Source of the DNA: Zoogloea sp.
Lineage (GTDB): Bacteria; Pseudomonadota; Gammaproteobacteria; Burkholderiales; Rhodocyclaceae
DNA length: 64,000 nt
Direction of reading: 5' to 3'
Assembly: GCF_030157465.1 (NCBI RefSeq)
Contig: NZ_JAOAUU010000005.1
Location: 28,261-92,260 of the forward strand
The notes below the pieces were generated by a model that had not been told where the DNA came from, did not search any database, and saw only the letters and a program-made list of their open reading frames with translations. Of the stretch, positions 1 to 8,354 are shown piece after piece. Numbering within the stretch: the stretch's first letter is position 1; each line of letters opens with the position of its first letter. Position numbers and translations under genes: made by a program.

Positions 1-869
1 TTTTTGCGCTGCAACTGCTCGCCGCCAACGGCGTGGCCACCGATGATCCCCGCCTCGTCACCCTCGGCGGCATGACGGCCGTCGACGCCCTCAAGCGCGG
101 CGACGTGGACGCCTTCTTCGTGGTGGGCGCACCGCAGGCACCGGTGGTCGATGCCCTGCTTCACACCGACGGCATCAGCCTGCTCAACTTTGCCCAGGCG
201 GACGGCTACGTGCGCCACTTTCCGCATCTGCTCAAGATCACCCTGCCCCGCGGCGCCATCGACATCCGGGGCGACCAGCCGCCCCGCGACATCCAGCTCC
301 TCGCCGCCACCGCCAACCTGGTCGTCAAGGCCGACATCCACCCGGCGATCGTCACCCTGCTGCTCAAGCACGCCCGCGAAATCCACAGCGCGCCCGGCCT
401 GCTGCAGGCCGCCAATGCCTTCCCCACGCCCCAGGATCACGCCCTGCCGCTGCACACCATGGCCCGGCGCTTCTACGACAGCGGCCCACCCCTGCTGCAG
501 CGCTACCTGCCCTTCTGGCTCGCGGTGCTGATCGACCGCCTGTTCATCATGATCCTGCCGCTCATCGCGGTGGTCATTCCGCTCTCCAAGGTGCTGCCGG
601 CGGCGTACAACTGGCGCATGCGATCACGGGTTTATCGCTGGTATGGCGAACTGAAATTTCTCGAAGCGGAAGTCGACGCCAGCGATGACACCGGCAACAA
701 TGCACAACACATTGCCGCCTTCATCGCCCGCCTCGACCGCATCGAGCAACGCGCCACCCACCGCAAGCTGCCGCTTGCCTTCAGCAACGAGCTCTACACC
801 CTGCGCGAACACATTGCCCTCGTCCGTCGCCGTCTGCTCCGCCTTGCGGAAACCGTCACAAAACCCTGA
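1..869 (+). CDS. TAXI family TRAP transporter solute-binding subunit, C-terminal part
   Basis: The reading frame is open from base 3, so the gene starts upstream of the window and only about 289 residues are visible. The visible part resembles the second lobe of TAXI-type (NMT1-like) solute receptors, with the sequence LVTLGGMTAVDALKRGDVDA early on. A strongly hydrophobic segment follows (around YLPFWLAVLIDRLFIMILPL), then a basic, helical tail of about 90 residues. The membrane segment plus tail suggests a membrane-anchored receptor variant rather than a free periplasmic one. The ligand cannot be read from the sequence. The next gene, xpt, begins about 65 bp downstream on the same strand. 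Confidence 0.72.
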   Translation, partial: FALQLLAANGVATDDPRLVTLGGMTAVDALKRGDVDAFFVVGAPQAPVVDALLHTDGISLLNFAQADGYVRHFPHLLKITLPRGAIDIRGDQPPRDIQLLAATANLVVKADIHPAIVTLLLKHAREIHSAPGLLQAANAFPTPQDHALPLHTMARRFYDSGPPLLQRYLPFWLAVLIDRLFIMILPLIAVVIPLSKVLPAAYNWRMRSRVYRWYGELKFLEAEVDASDDTGNNAQHIAAFIARLDRIEQRATHRKLPLAFSNELYTLREHIALVRRRLLRLAETVTKP

Positions 870-935
870 CCACCCAGTTGATACATTGAGATTGCGCGTG
901 TTTCCCGACACGGGCAGTCGTTTCCGAGCCCCGCC

Positions 936-1544
936 ATGAGCCCCCATCTCGACCTCACCGCCCCCTACGCCCCGCTCGTTCGCCGCATCGAATCCGAAGG
1001 CAGCGTCGACGGCCAGATCCTGCGCATCGACCACTTTCTCAACCACCGCATCGAGCCCGGCTTCATCTTCGAGCTGGCCCACGAGCTGGCCCGCCGGCTG
1101 TCGTTCTTCCAGCCCAACATCATCCTCACCGCCGAAGCCAGCGGCATCGCCCCTGCGCTGATCGTGGCCCAGACCCTCAACGTGCCGATGGTCTATGCCA
1201 AAAAGTACTCCACGCAGGTCGAGGCGCCGGCCCTCTCCCGCGAGATCCACTCGCCCACCAAGGGCGACAACACCCGGCTGGTCATCTCCAGGCGCTACAT
1301 CAAACCCGGCCAGCGGATCGTCATCGTGGATGACTTCCTCGCCAACGGCCGCACCGCCGCCGCGCTGATCGACATGGCCCGCGAAGCCGGCGCCGACGTG
1401 CTGGGCGCCGGCTTCGTCGTCGAAAAACGCTTCAAGCACGGCCGCGAATACATCGAGTCGCTGCACGTACCGGTATCCAGCCTGGCCCAGGTCGAGCACC
1501 TGAAAAACGGCCGGGCGATCCTCACCCAGCCGCGGAAAGAATAA
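936..1544 (+). CDS. xpt: Xanthine phosphoribosyltransferase
   Basis: This 202-residue protein is a type I phosphoribosyltransferase that makes XMP from xanthine and PRPP in cytoplasmic purine salvage. The PRPP-binding motif IVIVDDFLANGRTA lies near residues 128-141. The early segment IDHFLNHRIEPGF and the ASGIAPA block match the Xpt/PurR-like layout of Bacillus Xpt as I recall it. Length is normal for the family. It follows the TAXI receptor gene on the same strand, so a purine-related uptake role for that transporter is possible but unproven. A closely related adenine or PurR-type domain is the main alternative. Confidence 0.85.
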   Translation: MSPHLDLTAPYAPLVRRIESEGSVDGQILRIDHFLNHRIEPGFIFELAHELARRLSFFQPNIILTAEASGIAPALIVAQTLNVPMVYAKKYSTQVEAPALSREIHSPTKGDNTRLVISRRYIKPGQRIVIVDDFLANGRTAAALIDMAREAGADVLGAGFVVEKRFKHGREYIESLHVPVSSLAQVEHLKNGRAILTQPRKE

Positions 1545-1550
1545 GGCGGG

Positions 1551-2411
1551 CTATTTGAACTTCACGACCACTTGCGGATTGCCCGGCAGGCCTTCGTAGC
1601 GCGCCGTTACCACCAAGCCCGGCTTCGGCGGCGTGAGCTTGGTGAATGAACCCAGCGACAGCAGGTCACCACGCTTGAGCGGCGTGCCGGCCCTGGCCAG
1701 ATCCTGCGCCAGCCAGATTGCCGCGTTGAGCGGATTGCCCAGGGTTGCGCTGCCCTTGCCCGAATCGATCACGGCGCCGGCGCCGTCGGTGAGGCTTACC
1801 GTCATCAAGGCAAGCGCCTCGGCCAGCGCCTTGTCGTGCTTCGCGACAACGGGCTTGCCCAGCACGCCCAGGCGGGCGCCGACGTTGATCATCGCCAGCA
1901 TCGGGCCGCCGAGTTTCGACGGATCGCCGACCATCAGATCAGGCAGCTCGATGAAAGGCCGAACCGCCTTGATGTGGCGCAGTGCCTCCCCGGGCGTGGC
2001 GGCCTTGGCGAGGCCCACCGGATTGCCCACTTCCACCACCAGATCCGCCTCGAAAACCGGCCGCGCGCCAAAGGCCGCCGGCACTTCCGCGCCGTCCTCG
2101 ACGATCATCGACTTGAACAGCGTGCCGCGCAGCGGCGCGTTGTAATTGAAACGTTTCTGCACCACCGGGTTGGTCAGCCCGGCCTTGTAGCCAACCGGCT
2201 CGCCGTAAGCCTGGGCAAGGTAGCGCACCACCTTGCCCTGCCCGCACAGGCCGTCTTCCATGCTCATCTCGCCGGCAGGCGCGGTAACAGGCTGGCGGGC
2301 GACGATGGCGGCGGCAACCGTAGCAGCTTCCAGATCTGTCGGACAGGCGGCGTGAGCCCCCAGAGGCAGTGCAGCCAAACCCAGGGCAAGGGCGGCGAGG
2401 GAAGTTTTCAT
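1551..2411 (-). CDS. Exported fumarylacetoacetate hydrolase-fold protein (2-keto-4-pentenoate hydratase-like)
   Basis: The chosen ATG at 2411 has a GGAG Shine-Dalgarno 7 nt upstream and opens a 286-residue protein. An N-terminal signal peptide (MKTSLAALALGLAALPLGAHA) ends at an AHA|A cleavage site. The mature part carries the hydratase/decarboxylase features of the MhpD/FAH family: a GYKAGLTNP segment, the acidic metal-binding EADLVVEV block and a GNPLNAAIWLA block. Cytoplasmic MhpD works on 2-hydroxypentadienoate in aromatic meta-cleavage, so a periplasmic version is unusual and its substrate is unknown. It converges on xpt with a gap of only 6 bp. Confidence 0.75.
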   Translation of the reverse strand: MKTSLAALALGLAALPLGAHAACPTDLEAATVAAAIVARQPVTAPAGEMSMEDGLCGQGKVVRYLAQAYGEPVGYKAGLTNPVVQKRFNYNAPLRGTLFKSMIVEDGAEVPAAFGARPVFEADLVVEVGNPVGLAKAATPGEALRHIKAVRPFIELPDLMVGDPSKLGGPMLAMINVGARLGVLGKPVVAKHDKALAEALALMTVSLTDGAGAVIDSGKGSATLGNPLNAAIWLAQDLARAGTPLKRGDLLSLGSFTKLTPPKPGLVVTARYEGLPGNPQVVVKFK

Positions 2412-2526
2412 CGGTGGCGTCTCCTGAAAAATGAACGAAAAAAATGACATTCAACACATTCTGATCGACTGGCGACGCGCGCGAAAGCCGCTTCCACGGT
2501 AGCGGAACCCGACATCCGCGCAATGT

Positions 2527-2563
2527 TGTCGGGTTACGCCCTGCGGGCTAACCCGACCTACGC
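2527..2563. repeat. Dispersed palindromic repeat (REP-like)
   Basis: The arms GTCGGGTTA (2528-2536) and TAACCCGAC (2549-2557) are perfect inverted repeats around a GC-rich loop, followed by CTACG. This motif family (GTCGGGTTA...TAACCCGACCTACG) is a known kind of intergenic repeat in many proteobacterial genomes, by recollection. Only one copy is seen in this window. It lies in the gap between the hydratase-like gene and the capA-like gene and may form a hairpin in read-through RNA. Confidence 0.55.
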
Positions 2564-2584
2564 TGAACGGCCGGTGATTCCCGC

Positions 2585-3553
2585 TTACGGGTTCCGGCAT
2601 TCCCCGATCTTCCGCTGCCCGCGCTTGCCGCAAGGCGTGAGCGCGCCCGGCACCGGCGAGGGGGTTCCGCCCTCATCGAGCTGGGCGAGCCGGGTATCCC
2701 AGGCGGCGAGGCCGCGCTTGTCGAGATCGAGACGAAGCAGCCAGCCCTGGCGGGCTTCGGGGGCGTCGAAGCCGTCGAAGACGAAGTTGCCGAGGCTGTA
2801 GACGATCAGCCGGCCGCGGTAGATCTCGGCGTTTTGCACCACGTGGGGATGGCCGCCGACGACCACGTCGGCGCCGGCGTCGATCATTTGCCGGGCCAGT
2901 TCGCGCTGGCGCAGGCTGGGCGCTTCATCGTATTCCCAGCCCCAGTGCATGAAGGGGATCACGATGTGGGCGCCGGCACGGCGGGCCGCGCGGATGTCGG
3001 CGATCACCTGCGCGTCTTCGCTCCAGGCTATGCCGGGGTGGGCGGCGCCGGCTTCGAAGGAGCGCGGCTTGAATTCGTTGTAGCCGAGCACGGCGATGCG
3101 CAGGCCTTTGCGCTCGATCCACAGGGGCGCGTGGGCTTCGGCGAGGTTACTACCACCGCCGAAGTGGCCGATGCCGGCGCTGTCGAGGTGGGCGATGGTA
3201 TCGAGGAAGGCGTCCTTGCCGAAGTCGCCGGAGTGGTTGTTGGCCACGCCTACCGCATCGAAACGCCCCTTGAGCACGGCAGTCACGCGGGGATCGGCGC
3301 GAAAGGTGTAGCGCTTGTTGGGCAGTGCGGTGCCGCCCGACGACACGGCGCATTCGAGGTTGGCGATGCGGTAATCGGCATCGGCCAGCACTTGGGCAAA
3401 GGGCGCCAGCGGATCGCCTCCGGCTGCGATGAGCTGGCCGGGGCCGTCGGCGAGCATGACGTCGCCGGCGAAGACGAGGCGCACCGTTTCGGCACGCACG
3501 CTGCCGGCAAGCATCAACAGCCCGATCAGCACAATCTGATAAATCCGTTTCAT
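2585..3553 (-). CDS. CapA/PgsA-type metallophosphatase-fold protein
   Basis: This 322-residue protein begins with a signal peptide (about residues 1-21) and then carries the calcineurin-like CapA signature in order: AGDVML at 29-34, ANNHSGD at 104-110, MHWGWEY at 202-208, GGHPHV at 233-238 and GNFVFD at 255-260. The family takes its name from poly-gamma-glutamate capsule synthesis, but most proteobacterial members have no proven substrate. No other capsule genes are nearby. It overlaps the upstream small exported protein by 4 bp (ATGA), so the two are probably co-translated. Confidence 0.82.
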   Translation of the reverse strand: MKRIYQIVLIGLLMLAGSVRAETVRLVFAGDVMLADGPGQLIAAGGDPLAPFAQVLADADYRIANLECAVSSGGTALPNKRYTFRADPRVTAVLKGRFDAVGVANNHSGDFGKDAFLDTIAHLDSAGIGHFGGGSNLAEAHAPLWIERKGLRIAVLGYNEFKPRSFEAGAAHPGIAWSEDAQVIADIRAARRAGAHIVIPFMHWGWEYDEAPSLRQRELARQMIDAGADVVVGGHPHVVQNAEIYRGRLIVYSLGNFVFDGFDAPEARQGWLLRLDLDKRGLAAWDTRLAQLDEGGTPSPVPGALTPCGKRGQRKIGECRNP

Positions 3554-3960
3554 CGCGCGCGCTCCTTCACCGCTTCACACCAGTATTCCAGCTCACCGTC
3601 GAAGGCCGGCTCGAAGACACGCTGCAGGCCGGTAAAGCCGTGCCGCGCGTGGCGCCCCGGCAGCGGTGGCGGCCACGGGTAGCGGGCCTGGTGGATCATC
3701 ACCGGGCCGCTCTGCGTGTCGGCTGCCGGCGCATAGGTGGCGATGCTCACGCCGGCGATGTCGGCCGGCTGGTCCTGAACGCTCAGCTTGAACAAAAAGG
3801 TGTCGCCGATAGCGTTATGCACATCGGTATACAACGATTTGGCCGGGCGGGCGACGATGACACGGGTCTCGCCTTCGTTGCTGACATAACAGTCGATGCG
3901 ATGACCGGCCAGCGCGGCAGCAGGCAGCATGGCGAGAACGAGCAACAGGGAGCGGGTCAT
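3550..3960 (-). CDS. Small exported protein of unknown function
   Basis: A 136-residue protein with a clear signal peptide ending at ALA|GH. The mature part has only two cysteines and a proline-rich stretch (YPWPPPLPGRHARHGF). I do not recognise a family. Its stop codon overlaps the start of the capA-like gene by 4 bp, which suggests a two-gene operon and a related extracytoplasmic role. Confidence 0.6.
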   Translation of the reverse strand: MTRSLLLVLAMLPAAALAGHRIDCYVSNEGETRVIVARPAKSLYTDVHNAIGDTFLFKLSVQDQPADIAGVSIATYAPAADTQSGPVMIHQARYPWPPPLPGRHARHGFTGLQRVFEPAFDGELEYWCEAVKERAR

Positions 3961-3983
3961 GATGGGGGCGGTCAGGCGTAAAA

Positions 3984-4009
3984 AAGCCGACCGGATGAGC
4001 GGTCGGCTT
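3984..4009 (-). terminator. Rho-independent terminator after prpE
   Basis: Perfect 9-bp arms AAGCCGACC and GGTCGGCTT enclose an 8-nt loop. On the minus strand the stem is followed by a T run (AAAAA at 3981-3985 on the plus strand). It sits 37 bp past the prpE stop codon. Confidence 0.8.
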
Positions 4010-4045
4010 GAGGTTTGCTTCGGATAAATTCCGGTGACCGGCAGG

Positions 4046-5938
4046 TCAGGCGGTTAGCGCGGCCTTGATCTGTTCCAGCGTGGAAGGATCGTCGATGGTG
4101 GTGAGATCACCCGGATCACGGCCTTCGGCCAGCGCCTGGATCGAGCGGCGCAGCATCTTGCCGGAGCGCGTCTTGGGCAGGCCGGAGATGAAGTGCACGC
4201 GGGCCGGACGCGCAATGGCGCCCAGGCTGCCGTCGACCAATTTCATCACGGCTTTTTCAAGGGCGGCGATCTTTTCGGGGGTATCGACGGAGGCCGGATC
4301 CTTCACCACCGCGAAGGCCATGGGCATCTGGCCCTTGAGCGCATCGGCCACGCCAACCACCGCCACTTCGGCGATCGCCGGGTGGGACTGCACGGCTTCC
4401 TCGATCTCGCGGGTGCCCAGTCGATGACCGGCTACGTTGATCACGTCGTCGGTACGGCCGAGGATCTTGTAGTAGCCGGCGTCGTCCTTGATGCCCCAGT
4501 CGAAGCTGGAATACACCTGCGGTTCCTGGAAGAGCGTGAAGTAGGTGGATACGAAGCGCTTGTCGTCGCCCCAGATGGTGGACAGGCAGCCGGGCGGCAG
4601 CGGCGGCACGACGCCGACGATGCCCTTTTCGTTGGCACCGCACTCGCTGCCATCGTCGCGGAACAGGCGCACGTCGAAGCCATACGCCGGAAAGCCCGGC
4701 GAGCCGAGTTGCACGGGGTTGTTTTCAACGCCGGGCATCAGCGACAACATGGCCCAGCCGGTTTCGGTCTGCCAGTAGTGGTCGATGACCGGGATGCCCA
4801 GCTCGTCCATCATCCACTTGTGGGAGGTTTCGTCCATCGGCTCGCCGGCGCAGTAAAGCGCGCGCAGCTTCGAAAGATCGTATTTCTTGAGGAAGGCCGG
4901 ATCCTGCTTCTTGAGCACGCGGATGGCGGTCGGCGCGCTGAACATCACGGTGACTTCCTGGTCCTGGCAGATCTTCCACCAGATGCCGGCGTCGGGGCGC
5001 AGCGGGGTGCCTTCGTACATCACGGTGGCCATGCCGGCAATCAGCGGGCCGTAGATGATGTAGCTGTGGCCCACCACCCAGCCGATGTCCGACGTGGAGA
5101 AGAAGGTTTCGCCCGCATTGCCGCAGTAGATGTGCTTCATGGACGCCGCCAGCGCCACGGCATAGCCGCCGGTGTCGCGCTGCACGCCCTTGGGCTTGCC
5201 GGTGGTGCCGGAGGTGTACAGGATGTAACTGGGGTCGGACGATTCGAGCCAGGTAACAGGCACCTGGGCGTCGATGTGTTTGGCGCGCAGGGTGGCGTAA
5301 TCCTCGTCGCGGCCGGCCACGACGGCCATGTCCTTGTCGAGGCCGCGATTGACCATCAAGACCTTGGCGGGCTTGTGTTCGGCCAGGCCGATTGCCTCGT
5401 CGAGCAGATGTTTGTAGGGCACCGGACGGCCGCCGCGCATGCCGGCGTCGGCCGAGACGATGACCGTGGGCTTGGCGTCATCGATGCGGGTGGCCAGCGA
5501 GCCGGAGGCAAAGCCGCCGAACACCACCGAGTGGATCGCGCCGATGCGGGCGGAGGCCAGCATCGCAAAGGCGGCCTCAGCGATCATCGGCATGTAGATC
5601 AGGACGCGATCGCCCTTTTTAACCCCAAGATCCTGGAAGATGGCCGCCATGCGCATGACTTCGGCGCGCAACTCGGCGAAGGAGTAGATCTTTTCTTCGT
5701 TGGTTTCGGTGGAGATGTAGACCAGCGCCTTGCGGTCGGGGTGGGCCTCGGCGTGCCGGTCGACCGCGTTGTAGCAGAGATTGGTTTCGCCGCCGACGAA
5801 CCATTTGACAAAGGGCGGATTGGAGAAGTCGTAAATCTGCGCGGGTTGCTTGTTCCAGTGGATCAGCTCGGCCTGCTCACCCCAGAAGCCGTTGCGGTCC
5901 TCGATGGAGCGCTTGTGAAATTCCTTGTATGACGCCAT
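4046..5938 (-). CDS. prpE: Propionyl-CoA synthetase
   Basis: A 630-residue acyl-CoA synthetase of the acetyl/propionyl class that activates propionate to propionyl-CoA through an acyl-adenylate. The AMP-binding loop YTSGTTGKPKG is at residues 241-251, and the C-terminal catalytic lysine lies in TRSGKMLRR near residue 590. The GHRLGTREIEEA hinge and the YKHLLDEA segment favour PrpE over acetyl-CoA synthetase. The ATG at 5938 was chosen because a strong GGAGAGGAAG Shine-Dalgarno precedes it. No methylcitrate-cycle genes are adjacent, but an acuI-type reductase that yields propionyl-CoA lies two genes upstream. Confidence 0.87.
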   Translation of the reverse strand: MASYKEFHKRSIEDRNGFWGEQAELIHWNKQPAQIYDFSNPPFVKWFVGGETNLCYNAVDRHAEAHPDRKALVYISTETNEEKIYSFAELRAEVMRMAAIFQDLGVKKGDRVLIYMPMIAEAAFAMLASARIGAIHSVVFGGFASGSLATRIDDAKPTVIVSADAGMRGGRPVPYKHLLDEAIGLAEHKPAKVLMVNRGLDKDMAVVAGRDEDYATLRAKHIDAQVPVTWLESSDPSYILYTSGTTGKPKGVQRDTGGYAVALAASMKHIYCGNAGETFFSTSDIGWVVGHSYIIYGPLIAGMATVMYEGTPLRPDAGIWWKICQDQEVTVMFSAPTAIRVLKKQDPAFLKKYDLSKLRALYCAGEPMDETSHKWMMDELGIPVIDHYWQTETGWAMLSLMPGVENNPVQLGSPGFPAYGFDVRLFRDDGSECGANEKGIVGVVPPLPPGCLSTIWGDDKRFVSTYFTLFQEPQVYSSFDWGIKDDAGYYKILGRTDDVINVAGHRLGTREIEEAVQSHPAIAEVAVVGVADALKGQMPMAFAVVKDPASVDTPEKIAALEKAVMKLVDGSLGAIARPARVHFISGLPKTRSGKMLRRSIQALAEGRDPGDLTTIDDPSTLEQIKAALTA

Positions 5939-6004
5939 GTCTTCCTCTCCCATTTTTGAATGTCAAACCACTTTCGGTGATGGCGAGGCGTCATGGCGCC
6001 CGCT

Positions 6005-7186
6005 CTATTCGTTTTTGTGCACTGCAGTCACCAAACCGGTTTCAACGATGCGTGCGAGGGCGGCAAGCGGCAGGCCGGAATGGTATTCGGATTCTATCAA
6101 CTCCAGCAGTGGCAGGAGGGTTCGGATCGCATCCGGGAGTTGCTTGCGCAGGCCGGCATCGGCGCCGGCGGCGCGCAGTTGCTGCAGGATCTGGTCAATG
6201 CTGACCGCGGCCCGCGCCGGCTGGGGCAGCATCTCCGGCGTCAGTTCGCCGTGATCGCCGATGACCCGGCTTCCACCGGCGGCCTGCCCCGCCGCCAGGC
6301 GCTGGATGGCGATGCCGATCAGCTCGCTGACCGTTTGCATGCGGCCGGCCTCGGAGGTGGCAAGGCCGATGGTCAGGCGGATGCGGATTCGCTCCTCGCG
6401 ATAGGTCATCACGATCTGGTCGATGGCTCCGCACAGGCGCATCGCAAAGGTGCCTGCGCCGCTCATGCTGGTACTGGGCGACACCACCGCGAAACGCCCG
6501 GTGTTGAGCTCGGCCACCGTGTCTTCCTTGCGAAGACGGGTGGACAGGATCTTGGACAGCTTGCGATTGACCAGCTGGGCCACGTGGGCACCATAGCGGG
6601 CAACGAGGGTGTCGAACTGGTCGATGTCGATGACCATCACCGACAGCTCGCCGTTGTGGCGCCGGGCGAGGGAGAGTTCCTGGCTGGCGTGGTAGTGCAG
6701 GTAGGACTGGGTGGCGAGGCCCGAGGTCGGGTCGACCGGGCTGGCGGTGGCGAGCGCCGCGCGGCTCTCCTCCAGGTCGCGCTGGGTGCGGGCAAGCTGG
6801 GTGAGCGCCTCGAGACGGGCCAGCAGTTCGACGTTGCCGATGCTCTTGGAGATGAAGTCCGTGGCCCCGGCGCTCTTGGCCTTGATCCGGACTTCCGGCT
6901 CGTCGTCACCGGATATCACCACCACCGGCAAGGTGCTGATGCGTGACAGCCGGGAGCTGCGAATCCGCTCCAGCAGCCCGTAGCCGTCGAGCTTGGGCAT
7001 GCCGATATCGGTGATCACGGCCTGGATGGTGGGGTCGACCAGCAGGGTTTGCCAGCCGGCCTCGCCATCGGCCTCTTCGCGAACCTCGAAGCGGCCCCGC
7101 ACATGCCGGATGATGGAAGCCCGCACCATCCGGGAATCGTCGATGATCAGTACTCGGGGAAGGGTCTGATCGCTTTCATCACTCAT
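6005..7186 (-). CDS. Response regulator with degenerate GGDEF domain
   Basis: A 393-residue two-domain protein. The N-terminal receiver (about 1-125) is intact: acidic pair D16/D17, phospho-acceptor D60 in TDIGMP and the conserved lysine K114 in ISKS. Residues 150-310 have the GGDEF fold pattern (MVIDIDQFDTLVARYG), but the signature loop reads NTGRF at 228-232 instead of GG(D/E)EF. Diguanylate cyclase activity is therefore unlikely, and the domain more likely senses or binds partners. The last 80 residues are helical and unassigned. It lies between prpE and acuI on the same strand with gaps of 66 and 26 bp. Confidence 0.78.
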   Translation of the reverse strand: MSDESDQTLPRVLIIDDSRMVRASIIRHVRGRFEVREEADGEAGWQTLLVDPTIQAVITDIGMPKLDGYGLLERIRSSRLSRISTLPVVVISGDDEPEVRIKAKSAGATDFISKSIGNVELLARLEALTQLARTQRDLEESRAALATASPVDPTSGLATQSYLHYHASQELSLARRHNGELSVMVIDIDQFDTLVARYGAHVAQLVNRKLSKILSTRLRKEDTVAELNTGRFAVVSPSTSMSGAGTFAMRLCGAIDQIVMTYREERIRIRLTIGLATSEAGRMQTVSELIGIAIQRLAAGQAAGGSRVIGDHGELTPEMLPQPARAAVSIDQILQQLRAAGADAGLRKQLPDAIRTLLPLLELIESEYHSGLPLAALARIVETGLVTAVHKNE

Positions 7187-7212
7187 GCTGGGGCTCGCTG
7201 TAGGGAACGTTC

Positions 7213-8217
7213 CTATTTAACGGCAATCACCGTGCGCCCCTTGACCCGACCTTCGATGAAGTCGTTAAAAACGCCCGGAAGTTGGGCAAAAGACACCGTT
7301 TTTGTCATTGCTGCAAGGTGACGCGGTTTGAGGTCGGTGGCCAGTCGCTGCCACACGCGCGTGCGGGTGGGCTCGCCGATGTAACCCGAATCAACGCCGA
7401 GCAAACTCACACCGCGCAGGATGAACGGGAACACGGTGGTGTTGAGCTTGATGCTCTGGGCGTTGCCGATGCTGGCCACGGTGCCGGCCTGTTTCATCGT
7501 CGACAGCACCCAGGCGAGGATGTCGCCGCCCACGTTATCCACCGCACCCGCCCACAGGCCCGCATCGAGGGGGCGCGTGGTGGCCGGGTCGATGGTGTCG
7601 CGCAGGCGTATCTCTGCGGCACCCAGGCTCTTGAGGTAGCCCTCTTCGTGGGCTTTACCGGTGAGCGCCACCACGTGATAGCCCAGGCCCGCCAGCATGT
7701 CGATGGCCAGCCCGCCCACGCCGCCGCTGGCGCCGGTCACGACGACCGAACCATTGGCCGGCGCAAGGCCGTTGTCTTCCATGCGCACGATGCCCAGCGC
7801 CGCGGTAAAGCCGGCCGTGCCCAGCGCCATCGCGTCGAACAACGACAGGCCCGCGGGCAACGGCACCACCCAGCCAGCCGGAACACGCGCATATTCGGCG
7901 TAGCCGCCGTGGTGGGCGACGCCGATGTCGTAGCTGGTGGCGATGACTTCGTCGCCGGCCTTGAAGCGCGGATCGGCGCTCTCGACCACCGTACCCGACA
8001 TGTCGATGCCGCCCACGCACGGGAAGCGGCGGATGATCTTGCCGGCGCCGGTCGCAGCCAGCGCATCCTTGTAATTCACGCTTGAATAAGCCACACGGAT
8101 CAGCACTTCGCCCGCATCGAGCGCGTCGACCGTCATCGACTCCATCGCGGCAGACACCTTGCGATTTTCATCCTGGCGGATAAGGAAGGCCTGGAACGGG
8201 GGAATGGCACCGGACAT
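7213..8217 (-). CDS. acuI: Acrylyl-CoA reductase (NADPH)/YhdH-type quinone oxidoreductase
   Basis: A 334-residue zinc-free medium-chain dehydrogenase/reductase. The YhdH/AcuI marks are the N-terminal VNYKDALAATG segment (47-57), the nucleotide loop TGASGGVG (161-168) and the SLLGVDSG segment near the C-terminus. AcuI reduces acrylyl-CoA to propionyl-CoA, which detoxifies acrylate from 3-hydroxypropionate or DMSP. The ATG at 8217 is preceded by GAGGAG, and the frame extends upstream without another good start. Its position near prpE fits a shared propionyl-CoA branch. Activity on other enones or quinones cannot be excluded. Confidence 0.78.
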   Translation of the reverse strand: MSGAIPPFQAFLIRQDENRKVSAAMESMTVDALDAGEVLIRVAYSSVNYKDALAATGAGKIIRRFPCVGGIDMSGTVVESADPRFKAGDEVIATSYDIGVAHHGGYAEYARVPAGWVVPLPAGLSLFDAMALGTAGFTAALGIVRMEDNGLAPANGSVVVTGASGGVGGLAIDMLAGLGYHVVALTGKAHEEGYLKSLGAAEIRLRDTIDPATTRPLDAGLWAGAVDNVGGDILAWVLSTMKQAGTVASIGNAQSIKLNTTVFPFILRGVSLLGVDSGYIGEPTRTRVWQRLATDLKPRHLAAMTKTVSFAQLPGVFNDFIEGRVKGRTVIAVK

Positions 8218-8354
8218 GTTTGTTCTCCTCTTGAAAGGGTGCGCGGCCGCGCCCCTTGTTGTTTGTCTCTTGATTATAGCGGCCACACCGCGCGCGCCCT
8301 CAACCCCGGTGCCGCCGCGCCGTAAACGGAGTCACCACCCGCCGGAGGACCACT

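Noticed and set aside
4193..5932. 579-codon plus-strand frame opposite prpE
   Set aside because: Translation is a Gly/Val/His-rich shadow; prpE is unambiguous on the minus strand.
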